From Williamsia sp. (lineage in GTDB: Bacteria > Actinomycetota > Actinomycetes > Mycobacteriales > Mycobacteriaceae): a stretch of 56,935 bases of DNA. The position numbers were made by a program, and so were the translations under genes. Positions 42,290 to 50,227 of this stretch are shown here, in pieces; the first letter of the stretch is position 1, and every line of letters begins with the position of its first letter. The stretch is from NCBI RefSeq assembly GCF_016462415.1, contig NZ_JAEMTF010000012.1, positions 22,922 to 79,856 on the forward strand, written 5' to 3'. Under the pieces are notes generated by a model that saw only the letters and a list, made by a program, of their open reading frames with translations, made no database searches and had not been told where the DNA came from.

Positions 42290-42988
42290 ATGACTGATTC
42301 CGGTGCCCGGGTGCTCGTCGTCGACGACGAGCCCAACATTCTCGAACTGCTGTCGGTGTCGTTGAAGTTCCAGCACTTCGATGTCGCCACCGCGGCGAGC
42401 GGTCCGGCCGCGATCGACAAGGCGCGGACCTTCCGTCCCGACGCGCTCGTCCTCGACGTGATGATGCCCGGGATGGACGGTTTCGGCCTCCTGCGGCGTC
42501 TGCGTGCCGACGGCATCGAGGCGCCGGCGCTGTTCCTCACCGCTCGCGACTCGATGGAGGACAAGATCAACGGCCTCACCATCGGCGGTGACGACTACGT
42601 CACCAAGCCGTTCAGCCTGGAAGAGGTGGTGGCCAGGCTTCGGGTCATTCTCCGTCGCAACGGTTTCGGTGAGCAGAAGGCCGAACCCACCCGGATCACG
42701 TTCGCCGACATCGAACTCGACGACGACACCCACGAGGTGTGGAAGGACGGCGAACTGGTGTCGCTGTCGCCGACGGAGTTCACGCTGCTGCGGTACTTCA
42801 TGATCAACGCGGGCACGGTGTTGTCGAAGCCGCGCATCCTCGACCACGTCTGGAACTACGACTTCGGTGGCGAGGTCAACGTCGTCGAGTCGTACGTGTC
42901 CTACCTGCGCCGCAAGGTCGACACCGGGGACAAACGCCTGATCCACACGCTGCGCGGCGTGGGATATGTGATGCGCGAACCCCGATGA
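42290..42988 (+). CDS. phoP: Two-component response regulator PhoP
   Basis: 232-residue OmpR/PhoB-type regulator. Receiver: VLVVDDEPN, phospho-acceptor Asp56 in LVLDVMMPGMDG, Thr in FLTARDS, Lys106 in DDYVTKPF. The C-terminal winged helix has VSLSPTEFTLLRYF, LSKPRILDHVWNYDFGG and VNVVESYVSYLRRK; from memory these segments are nearly identical to M. tuberculosis PhoP, and a phoR-type kinase and HIT gene follow in the same order as Rv0757-Rv0759c. PhoP controls envelope lipids, secretion and pH response in mycobacteria. ATG has GGAAGG upstream. A PhoP-type direct repeat in its own leader suggests autoregulation. Confidence 0.9.
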   Translation: MTDSGARVLVVDDEPNILELLSVSLKFQHFDVATAASGPAAIDKARTFRPDALVLDVMMPGMDGFGLLRRLRADGIEAPALFLTARDSMEDKINGLTIGGDDYVTKPFSLEEVVARLRVILRRNGFGEQKAEPTRITFADIELDDDTHEVWKDGELVSLSPTEFTLLRYFMINAGTVLSKPRILDHVWNYDFGGEVNVVESYVSYLRRKVDTGDKRLIHTLRGVGYVMREPR

Positions 42989-44445
42989 CCACTGCCCGCC
43001 CGGATCAGGAGGCGGTCACGACCGCACCACCGTCGACCCCGCCTCGACATCGTCGCGGCATCCCACTGCGGGTGTCGCTCGTCGGGTTGATGCTGGTGCT
43101 CGTCGCGCTCGGGCTCGTGGTGTCGGGGGTGTCGGTGACGTCGGCGATGGAGAACCGGCTCATCGACCGCACCGACAACGGTCTGGTGGGCGCAGCGGAC
43201 ACATGGGCCCGACCGCGGGAGAACGCCGATCGCTTCGGTCCGCCGCAGGACGAACGGCGACCACCATCCCCCTACTGGGTGCGCGTGACCCCGACGGGTG
43301 GTTCCGAATTCGTCATCAACGACGTCGGCGGCGAGCCGGATCTCGACAGCCTTCCGGCGCAGGGAACCGGGCCGACCACCGTGCTCTCCGCCGACGGCGG
43401 TTCGGCACGATGGCGGGTCGTCAAGACGGTCAATGCGTTCGGGACGTCGGTGGTGGCCATCAAACTCACGGATGTCGACGACACCGTGCAGCGGCTCACC
43501 TGGCTGCAGCTCGGTGTGGGACTCGCGGTCGTCGTCGTCGTCGGTGGACTCGGATACCTGCTGGTGCGCAGCAGCCTCCGCCCGCTGCGACGCGTGGAGG
43601 TCACCGCCGAGGCGATCGCCGGCGGCGACCTCGACCAGCGTGTCCCGGTGTCGCCGGCCAACACCGAGGTCGGACGGCTCGCGGCGTCGTTGAACGTGAT
43701 GCTGCACCAGATCCAGGCCGCCTTCGCCACCACCGCCGCGTCGGAGGAACAGGCCCGGCGTTCCGAGGACAAGATGCGCCGGTTCGTCGCCGACGCGAGT
43801 CACGAACTGCGCACGCCGCTCACGTCGATCCGTGGCTTCTCCGAGCTGTACCGCCAGGGCGCCATGACCGATCCCGACCAGTTGATGTCGCGGATCGAGC
43901 ACGAGGCCGGCCGGATGGGGCTACTGGTCGAGGAGTTGCTGATGCTCGCCCGGCTCGACGCGCAGCGTCCGCTGGAACGTGCCCAGGTCGACCTGCTCGG
44001 TCTGGCGTCGGACTCGGTGCACAGCGCGCGGGCCACCGCGCCGAACCGCGACATCTCCGTCGAGATGATCGACGGGCCCGGCATCCCGGCCGTGATGGGC
44101 GACGCACCGCGGTTGTCGCAGGTGCTCAGCAACCTCATCACCAACGCCATCCGACACACCGGCGACGACGCGCGGATCACCGTCCGCGTCGGCACCGACG
44201 AACACAGCGCGATCCTCGCCGTCGCCGACACCGGTCCCGGGCTGAGTCCGGACGACCAGGCGCGGGTCTTCGAACGCTTCTACCGCGGCGACAGCTCACG
44301 GCACCGCGACGAGCGCTCCGGGGGCAGTGGGCTCGGGCTGTCGATCGTGGCCGCGCTCGTCGCCGCCCACGGAGGCACCGTCGGCGTCGAGGACACCCCC
44401 GGCGGCGGAGCCACCTTCTGGGTTCGGTTGCCGCGGTTGGAGTGA
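42985..44445 (+). CDS. phoR: Two-component sensor histidine kinase PhoR
   Basis: 486-residue membrane kinase. Helix 1 (about 28-52), an external sensor loop (about 55-172), helix 2 (about 173-197), HAMP (LRPLRRVEVTAEAIAGGDLDQRV), the DHp domain with phospho-accepting His273 in DASHELRTPLT, and the ATPase with N box (LSNLITNAIRHT), G1 (VADTGPGLS), F (FERFYRGD) and G2 (GGSGLGLSIV). Its ATG overlaps the phoP stop by 4 bp, so the pair is translationally coupled. Length equals the usual PhoR (about 485). The external loop is Pro/Asp-rich; the signal is unknown here (acid pH and chloride in M. tuberculosis). A perfect 15-bp hairpin follows. Confidence 0.9.
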   Translation: MTTARPDQEAVTTAPPSTPPRHRRGIPLRVSLVGLMLVLVALGLVVSGVSVTSAMENRLIDRTDNGLVGAADTWARPRENADRFGPPQDERRPPSPYWVRVTPTGGSEFVINDVGGEPDLDSLPAQGTGPTTVLSADGGSARWRVVKTVNAFGTSVVAIKLTDVDDTVQRLTWLQLGVGLAVVVVVGGLGYLLVRSSLRPLRRVEVTAEAIAGGDLDQRVPVSPANTEVGRLAASLNVMLHQIQAAFATTAASEEQARRSEDKMRRFVADASHELRTPLTSIRGFSELYRQGAMTDPDQLMSRIEHEAGRMGLLVEELLMLARLDAQRPLERAQVDLLGLASDSVHSARATAPNRDISVEMIDGPGIPAVMGDAPRLSQVLSNLITNAIRHTGDDARITVRVGTDEHSAILAVADTGPGLSPDDQARVFERFYRGDSSRHRDERSGGSGLGLSIVAALVAAHGGTVGVEDTPGGGATFWVRLPRLE

Positions 44446-44466
44446 GGCGGACACGATTCCGCCCTC

Positions 44467-44508
44467 AACTCACGAACCCGCCTCCTGCCCGACGCGGGTT
44501 CGTGAGTT
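44467..44508. terminator. Terminator hairpin after phoR
   Basis: AACTCACGAACCCGC (44467-44481) pairs perfectly with GCGGGTTCGTGAGTT (44494-44508), 12-nt loop, then TTC. Confidence 0.75.
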
Positions 44509-44557
44509 TCACGCGGGTTGAGCGCTGACACGCCCCGTGCTCGATTGTGCGACGCAA

Positions 44558-44563
44558 TACGAT
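44558..44563 (+). promoter_or_regulatory. Candidate leaderless -10 (TACGAT) for the HIT gene
   Basis: TACGAT, 7 nt before the ATG. Confidence 0.5.
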
Positions 44564-44570
44564 CGACCCC

Positions 44571-44996
44571 ATGGCTTCGGTATTCAGCATGATCATCAAC
44601 GGCGACATCCCGGGACGTTTTGTCTGGAAGGACGACACGGCCGTCGCGTTCCTCACGATCAACCCGGTGACCGCAGGTCACGTGCTCGTGGTCCCGCGCG
44701 AGGAGATCGACCACTGGGAACAGGTCGACCCGGCGGTGTTCGCCCACCTGACGTCGGTGTCGCAGATCATCGGCCAGGCAACCCGGGAGGCGTTCGATGC
44801 CCCACGGATGGGGCTGCTCATCGCCGGCCTCGAGGTGCCGCACCTGCACATCCACGTCTTCCCGGCGCACTCGGTGGAGACCTTCGACCTCGCGTTGGCC
44901 GAGAAGGACCCGGATCCGGCGTCGCTCGACGACGCCGCGAACCGTGTTCGTGCAGCTCTGCGGGCGGGCGGGCACGAGGCGCACACGTCCGACTAG
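44571..44996 (+). CDS. HIT family hydrolase
   Basis: 141-residue histidine-triad protein, positional match of Rv0759c beside phoPR. FSMIINGDIPGRFVWKDD and FLTINPVTAGHVLVVPREEIDHW are the N-terminal core; the triad HLHIHVFP carries the catalytic His. HIT enzymes hydrolyse nucleoside phosphoramidates or adenylylated small molecules (Hint type). ATG 44571 is supported by TACGAT at 7 nt and the MASVFSMI N-terminus; the upstream in-frame ATG 44547 lies within the promoter. Independent of phoPR because a terminator lies between. Confidence 0.9.
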   Translation: MASVFSMIINGDIPGRFVWKDDTAVAFLTINPVTAGHVLVVPREEIDHWEQVDPAVFAHLTSVSQIIGQATREAFDAPRMGLLIAGLEVPHLHIHVFPAHSVETFDLALAEKDPDPASLDDAANRVRAALRAGGHEAHTSD

Positions 44997-45008
44997 GGGT
45001 GCCCTCGC

Positions 45009-45026
45009 TCACAGGAAGCTGACAGG
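45009..45026 (+). promoter_or_regulatory. PhoP-type direct repeat upstream of the GT2-GtrA/GT39 operon
   Basis: TCACAGG-N4-TGACAGG. Over 23 bp centred on it, 17 bases equal the site upstream of phoP (42229-42246), and the distance to the start codon is nearly the same (44 versus 43 bp). Confidence 0.6.
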
Positions 45027-45070
45027 TCGGCCGCAGAGACGCGGCAGCTTGCGGGATCAGAGTCTGTGTC

Positions 45071-46393
45071 ATGACAACAGACACCGTTGACCGGTCGGGC
45101 GGTCCCGCGATGCCGGAGCCGGCCGACGCCCCTGAGATGATCGTCGTCGTGGACGGCACGGCCGCCCATCCCGAGCTCGATGTCGTCGTGCCGGTCTACA
45201 ACGAGGAGGCCGACCTCGCCGGGTGCATTCGTCGCCTCGGCGAACACCTGAAGAACAACTTTCCCTACTCGGCGCGGATCACCATCGCCGACAACGCGAG
45301 CACCGACAGCACCCTCGCCGTCGGCGTCGAGCTCGCGCAGACCATGGAGCACGTGCGCGTCGTGCACCTGGCGCAGAAGGGCCGCGGTCGTGCGGTCAAC
45401 GCGACGTGGAGCATGAGTGACGCCACCGTCGTCGCGTACTGCGACGTCGATCTGTCGACCGACCTCAACGCGCTGATGCCGCTGGTGGCGCCCCTGCTGT
45501 CGGGACACTCCGATGTCGCCATCGGATCCCGGCTGTCGCGGTCCTCACGCGTCGTGCGTGGCGCGAAGCGCGAATTCATCTCGCGCAGTTACAACTTGAT
45601 CCTGCGCACCACGATGGGGGCCAAGTTCTCGGACGCGCAGTGCGGTTTCAAGGCGATGCGCGCCGACGTCGCGCACGCGCTGCTGCCCTACGTCGAGGAC
45701 ACCGGTTGGTTCTTCGACACCGAGCTGTTGGTGCTCGCCGAGCGCATCGGACTTCGGATCGCCGAGGTGCCGGTCGACTGGGTCGACGACCCCAACAGCA
45801 GCGTCGACATCGTCAAGACCGCGACCGAGGATCTCAAGGGATGCTGGCGCGTCGCCCGCGCCCTGGCCAACGGCGATCTCCCTGTGGTCGAGCTGCGACG
45901 CAGCCTGGGACGCAATCGCTTCGACGATCCGCAACTCACCGGGGTGCCGCACGGCATGGTCGGTCAGCTGGTCCGATTCGGCGTCATCGGGGTCATCTCC
46001 ACGGTGGCCTACGCGGTGCTCTATCTCGTGCTCCACTCGATGCTCGGCGCCCAGTTCGCGAACTTCGCGGCGCTGCTCATCACCGCGGTGTTCAACACCG
46101 CCGCCAACCGCGCGTTCACCTTCGGGGTCAAGGGGCGCGAGGGCGCCGCCCGGCACCACATGCAGGGCATCGCGGTGTTCCTGTTCGGATGGGCGATCAC
46201 CGCAGGATCCCTGCTCGCCCTGGAGGCCGGTTTCCCGGGCGCCTCGAAGCACATCGAACTCCTCGTCCTCGTCGTGGCGAACCTCGTTGCCACCCTGACC
46301 CGATTCGTCGCCTTCCGATGGGTGTTCCGCAACGCCCACGGCTCGGCGAGCCAGGCCCGATCCGACGACGCAGGCATGGAGGCCGCAGCGTGA
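45071..46393 (+). CDS. Polyprenyl-phosphate glycosyltransferase fused to GtrA-like membrane domain
   Basis: 440-residue two-domain protein. Residues about 35-275 are a GT2 of the dolichol-phosphate sugar synthase type (LDVVVPVYNEEADL, DNASTDSTL, metal-binding CDVDLSTD, AQCGFKAMRADVA, WFFDTELLVLAERIG). Residues about 300-425 are a four-helix GtrA domain (QLVRFGVIGVISTVAYAVLY, ITAVFNTAANRAFTF, then LVATLTRFVAFRWVF), thought to help flip or present the lipid-linked sugar. Expected product: a polyprenyl-phosphate-sugar donor used by the next gene. ATG 45071. The stop overlaps the next start (GTGA), proving coupling. A PhoP-type direct repeat lies 45-62 bp upstream. Confidence 0.88.
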   Translation: MTTDTVDRSGGPAMPEPADAPEMIVVVDGTAAHPELDVVVPVYNEEADLAGCIRRLGEHLKNNFPYSARITIADNASTDSTLAVGVELAQTMEHVRVVHLAQKGRGRAVNATWSMSDATVVAYCDVDLSTDLNALMPLVAPLLSGHSDVAIGSRLSRSSRVVRGAKREFISRSYNLILRTTMGAKFSDAQCGFKAMRADVAHALLPYVEDTGWFFDTELLVLAERIGLRIAEVPVDWVDDPNSSVDIVKTATEDLKGCWRVARALANGDLPVVELRRSLGRNRFDDPQLTGVPHGMVGQLVRFGVIGVISTVAYAVLYLVLHSMLGAQFANFAALLITAVFNTAANRAFTFGVKGREGAARHHMQGIAVFLFGWAITAGSLLALEAGFPGASKHIELLVLVVANLVATLTRFVAFRWVFRNAHGSASQARSDDAGMEAAA

Positions 46394-48546
46394 CATCCGT
46401 TCTCGACACACCCACCGGCGTCTCCCCATCCGACGATGGGAGGCGCCGATGGGCGGTTCCCCGTCCGGACCGGTGGGGGCTCGGCATACTGCTCACCGCC
46501 ACTGCCGTGCTCTACCTGTGGAATCTGAGCATCAACGGCTACGCCAACTCCTTCTACTCGGCGGCGATCCAGGCCGGGTCGCAGTCGTGGAAGGCGTGGT
46601 TCTTCGGTTCCTCCGACGCGGGCAACTCCATCACCGTCGACAAACCGCCGGTCTCGCTGTGGATCCCGGGGATCTCCGTGCGCATCTTCGGGCTCAACTC
46701 CTGGTCGATCCTGGTTCCGCAGGTGCTGATGGGGGTCGCGTCGGTGGCGTTGCTCTACCTGATCGTCAAGAAGTACCTCGGGGTCTCCGCGGGCCTGTTG
46801 GCCGGCGCCGCGCTGGCGCTGACACCCGTGGCCACGTTGATGTTCCGCTTCAACAACCCCGACGCACTCCTGGTGCTGCTGATGATCGCCGCCGTCTGGG
46901 CGACCCTGAAGGGGATCGAGGACGGCCGGATCCGGTGGATGGTGCTCACCGGCGTGCTGGTGGGTATCGGGTTCCTCACCAAGCAGCTGCAGGTGTTCCT
47001 GGTGATCCCGCCGTTGGCGATCACCTATCTCGCGTTCGGACAGCACACCTGGATCAAGCGGTTCGGACATCTGCTCGCCGCCCTCGCCGCCATGTTGGTC
47101 AGCGCGGGTTGGTGGGTACTGGCCGTGACGTTCTGGCCCAAGGACTCCCGGCCCTTCATCGGCGGCTCGCAGAACAACTCGATCCTGGAGTTGACGTTCG
47201 GCTACAACGGATTCGGCAGACTCACCGGAAACGAGACCGGCAGCGTCGTTCCCGGTGGCGGCAACCGGTCCGGTGCAGCCGAGGCGGCCACGGGGTTCGG
47301 TGGTCAGGCACCCGGCGGCATGGGCGGGCCGGGCGGACGCGGCGGCATCTGGGGTGACACCGGCGTGTTCCGCATGTTCCAGCCCGAGCAGGGCGGTCAG
47401 ATCGCCTGGCTCATCCCCACCGCGCTCATCCTCGGCGTTGCGGCACTGGTGTTGTGCGGCAGGTCGTCTCGAACCAACATCCACCGGGCGCTCATCAGCG
47501 TCTGGATGCTGTGGCTGCTCACCACGACGGCTGTCTTCAGCTTCATGTCCGGCATCTTCCACGCGTATTACACCGTCGCACTGGCACCCGCCATCGCCGC
47601 GCTCATCGGGGCCGGCGGTGTCATGTGCTGGAAGGGTCGTCACATCACGTGGGTGCGGATCGTGCTCGCGGTCGCCGTCCTGGTGACCGGCGCGATGTCG
47701 TTCTTCCTGCTCAACCGATCCTCGGACTTTCTGCCGTGGCTGCGGTGGGTGGTCGTGGTCCTCGCCGTGGTCGCCGCCGTCGCGCTGGTGGTGCCGAAGT
47801 GGCCGAGGGTTGCTGCCATCGCGGCCGCGGTCGCGATCGTGATGGGCCTCGCCGGTCCGACGGCGTACGCCCTGGACACCGTGACGACCGCGAAGAACGG
47901 ACCGATCGTCTCGGCCGGACCGTCGCAGGGCGGCTTCGGTCCCGGCGGTATGGGCGGTCGTCGTGGCGGGATGCGCGGCGGCTTCGGACCGGGCGGGTTC
48001 GGTGGCCAGGCACAAGGAGGCCAGACACCCGGTGGTCAGGCACCCGGTGGCTTCGGCGGTCAGATGCCTCCGGGGATGGCTCAGGGCGGCGGTCAACAGG
48101 GTGGTGTGACGCCGGGCGCCGGAACGGGTTCAACCGGTTCGACCCTGGCCGAGCGATTCGGCGGCATGGGCGGTCCCGGCGGGTTCATGCAGGCGTCGAC
48201 GCCGTCGACGCAACTGGTGGAACTGTTGGAATCCGACTCCGACAAGTACACGTGGGTGGCGGCCACCGTCACGGCGATGTCGGCGGCGGGGTATCAGCTG
48301 GCGACGCAGGATCCGGTCATGCCGATCGGCGGGTTCAACGGCAGCGATCCGTCGCCGACGCTCGCGCAGTTCCAGGAGTACGTCCGTCAGGGCAAGATCC
48401 ACTACTTCATCGGCGGCGGGATGATGGGTGGCGGGATGAACGCCGAGGGCACGGCCACCCAGATCAGGGAGTGGGTCACCGCGAACTACACCGAGAAGAC
48501 GGTCGGTTCGGTGACGCTCTACGACCTGACCCAGCCCAAGGGCTGA
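46390..48546 (+). CDS. GT39/ArnT-like lipid-linked sugar transferase with Gly-rich external insert
   Basis: 718-residue integral membrane transferase of the GT39 (PMT/ArnT, YkcB) superfamily. The first external loop has SITVDKPPVSLW with the catalytic-type Asp84 of the family; helices continue through about residue 500. It should move a sugar from polyprenyl phosphate, made by the preceding GT2-GtrA protein, to an envelope acceptor outside the membrane. Two Gly-rich stretches stand out: about 286-320 in an external loop and about 513-580 (GGFGPGG, GGQ repeats) before a small C-terminal domain (LAERFGG to the end). The GTG start overlaps the upstream stop by 4 bp. Acceptor unknown: glycolipid, lipoprotein or arabinogalactan are possible. 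Confidence 0.85.
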   Translation: MTSVLDTPTGVSPSDDGRRRWAVPRPDRWGLGILLTATAVLYLWNLSINGYANSFYSAAIQAGSQSWKAWFFGSSDAGNSITVDKPPVSLWIPGISVRIFGLNSWSILVPQVLMGVASVALLYLIVKKYLGVSAGLLAGAALALTPVATLMFRFNNPDALLVLLMIAAVWATLKGIEDGRIRWMVLTGVLVGIGFLTKQLQVFLVIPPLAITYLAFGQHTWIKRFGHLLAALAAMLVSAGWWVLAVTFWPKDSRPFIGGSQNNSILELTFGYNGFGRLTGNETGSVVPGGGNRSGAAEAATGFGGQAPGGMGGPGGRGGIWGDTGVFRMFQPEQGGQIAWLIPTALILGVAALVLCGRSSRTNIHRALISVWMLWLLTTTAVFSFMSGIFHAYYTVALAPAIAALIGAGGVMCWKGRHITWVRIVLAVAVLVTGAMSFFLLNRSSDFLPWLRWVVVVLAVVAAVALVVPKWPRVAAIAAAVAIVMGLAGPTAYALDTVTTAKNGPIVSAGPSQGGFGPGGMGGRRGGMRGGFGPGGFGGQAQGGQTPGGQAPGGFGGQMPPGMAQGGGQQGGVTPGAGTGSTGSTLAERFGGMGGPGGFMQASTPSTQLVELLESDSDKYTWVAATVTAMSAAGYQLATQDPVMPIGGFNGSDPSPTLAQFQEYVRQGKIHYFIGGGMMGGGMNAEGTATQIREWVTANYTEKTVGSVTLYDLTQPKG

Positions 48547-48688
48547 GTCACGGCAGCGACGGCCGTCGGACCCCCGATCCGGCGGTCGTCGCGTTGTCGT
48601 CGGGCGCGGAAAACTCGTTGTACGTCGCGCTGACCCGCGCGTAGCGTCACTCGCCGAGCCCGACCGACGATCAACGAAGAGTGAGTCC

Positions 48689-49177
48689 ATGCATCCCGTC
48701 ACCGAAGCCGACATCAGGTCGTCGTTCGTCAACTGCACCAAGGGCGAGGCCAAGCGCATCGTCATCCCCCGTGATCTCGACACGCGCCCGTGGGACGAGC
48801 TCGATTTCCTCGGATGGACCGATCCGACGTACGCCGGACGCTGCTACCTCGTCGCCCCGGACGGGGACGGACTCGTCGGGCTGGCCCTGCGGCACGAGAC
48901 CGGTGGGTCCAGGCGCGCCCAGATGTGCAAGATCTGCCTGACCACGCACCCGTCCGGCGGGGTCTCGCTGATGACGGCGAGCAGGTCCGGCGACGCGGGA
49001 CGGAAAGGCAATTCGGTCGGGACATACATGTGCACCGATCTCGCCTGCTCCCTCTACGCGCGCGGGAAGAAGACCCCGGCCTTGGGTAAGCAGTACCGCG
49101 AGGACCTCGACGTCGAGGCCAAGATCGAACGAGTGCACACCAATCTGGCTGCTTTCGTCGCCCGAGTGTCCGACTGA
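48689..49177 (+). CDS. FBP domain zinc-finger protein (FusB/EF-G-binding-like)
   Basis: 162-residue protein of the actinobacterial FBP family. A treble-clef zinc finger is formed by CKIC (Cys80/Cys83) and CTDLAC (Cys115/Cys120). The same fold is the C-terminal half of staphylococcal FusB, which binds elongation factor G and frees it from fusidic acid; a ribosome-linked role is therefore plausible, but it is not evidence of resistance. The N-terminal half (RSSFVNCTKGEAKRIVIP to LGWTDP) is conserved in the family. ATG 48689, Shine-Dalgarno weak. It converges on the iminopeptidase with 7 bp between stops. Confidence 0.8.
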   Translation: MHPVTEADIRSSFVNCTKGEAKRIVIPRDLDTRPWDELDFLGWTDPTYAGRCYLVAPDGDGLVGLALRHETGGSRRAQMCKICLTTHPSGGVSLMTASRSGDAGRKGNSVGTYMCTDLACSLYARGKKTPALGKQYREDLDVEAKIERVHTNLAAFVARVSD

Positions 49178-49184
49178 GGCGTGA

Positions 49185-50165
49185 TCAGGTGCGCGCGAAG
49201 CGGTCTGCGGCTTCGAGGAGACGCCGCCCGATCTGTGTCGACCCGGTGTGGCCGCCGTCGTCGGTGATGAACAACTCCGAGCCGGGCCACGCGCGGGCCA
49301 GGTCATAGGCGGTTTCGGCGGGACAGCTGAAGTCGAGGCGGCCGTGGACCAACACACCGGGGATGCCCGCGAGTCGGTGGGCCTCGCGGATGAGGACTCC
49401 TTCGTCGAGCCACGCCGCATTCGCGAAGAAGTGACTACAGATCCGCACCAGGGCGACACGTGCGTCCGACGGTCGATCACCGAACGGATTCGACTTGGGA
49501 CGTGGTTCCAGGGAGAGAACAGTGTCCTCCCAGCGACACCAGGCATCGACCGCCGCGGTACGGACCTCGATGTCGGGATCGTTCACGAGTCGCGCGTACG
49601 TGGCCACGAGGTCCTGCCGTTCGGTTGCGGGACGATGCTCGCCGACGCCGGCGCCGGCGCGGAATCGATCCCACTCCTCGGGGAAGAATCTGGCCACGCC
49701 CCGGTAGAGCCAGTCGAGTTCGCGGCGACTCGAGGTTGTGACCGCGACCAGGAGGATCTCTGACACGCGCTCTGGATGTGTTTGCGCGTACGCCAAGGTC
49801 AGCGTCGACCCCCATGATCCGCCCTGCAGCATCCATCGCTCGATCCCGAGATGTTCGCGAATGAGCTCCATGTCGGCGACGAGGTGCCATGTCGTGTTGG
49901 CTTCCAGCGACGTCGCCGGATCACTGGCGTGGGGGAGACTCCGCCCGCTTCCACGCTGGTCGAAGATGACGATGCGGTACCGCTGCGGATCGAACGTGCG
50001 TCCCCCGCCCGGCGGGTAGCCGCTACCCGGACCTCCGTGTACCAGCAACACCGGCTTACCGTCCGGGTTGCCGCAGGTCTCCCAGTAGACGAGGTTGCCG
50101 TCGCCGACGTCGAGCATGCCGGTTTCATGGGGAACGGTCGGAGGGTAGGGCACGACGGCGGCCAT
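49185..50165 (-). CDS. pip: Proline iminopeptidase
   Basis: 326-residue serine peptidase of family S33 that removes N-terminal proline from peptides. VLLVHGGPGSG is the oxyanion motif, QGGSWGSTLTLAYAQTHPERV the nucleophile elbow, HGRLDFSCP holds the catalytic Asp and DDGGHTG the His. Typical length for the family is 310-320. No signal peptide. The ATG has TAGGTT 6 nt upstream on the minus strand. Divergent from the LtrA gene with 62 bp between starts, where both promoters can be seen. Confidence 0.92.
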   Translation of the reverse strand: MAAVVPYPPTVPHETGMLDVGDGNLVYWETCGNPDGKPVLLVHGGPGSGYPPGGGRTFDPQRYRIVIFDQRGSGRSLPHASDPATSLEANTTWHLVADMELIREHLGIERWMLQGGSWGSTLTLAYAQTHPERVSEILLVAVTTSSRRELDWLYRGVARFFPEEWDRFRAGAGVGEHRPATERQDLVATYARLVNDPDIEVRTAAVDAWCRWEDTVLSLEPRPKSNPFGDRPSDARVALVRICSHFFANAAWLDEGVLIREAHRLAGIPGVLVHGRLDFSCPAETAYDLARAWPGSELFITDDGGHTGSTQIGRRLLEAADRFART

Positions 50166-50171
50166 TTACCC

Positions 50172-50177
50172 AACCTA
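50172..50177 (-). promoter_or_regulatory. Candidate leaderless -10 (TAGGTT) for pip
   Basis: TAGGTT on the minus strand, exactly 6 nt before the ATG. Confidence 0.5.
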
Positions 50178-50215
50178 ACGGGTGCCGGTGCCGCACGCAG
50201 GGAACGGGCAATACG

Positions 50216-50221
50216 TACTAT
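50216..50221 (+). promoter_or_regulatory. Candidate leaderless -10 (TACTAT) for the LtrA gene
   Basis: TACTAT, exactly 6 nt before the ATG. Confidence 0.55.
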
Positions 50222-50227
50222 TTCGCA

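Noticed and set aside
48689-49177. FBP protein as a fusidic acid resistance gene
   Set aside because: Only the zinc-finger half is shared with FusB; the family is universal in related actinobacteria and resistance cannot be inferred.
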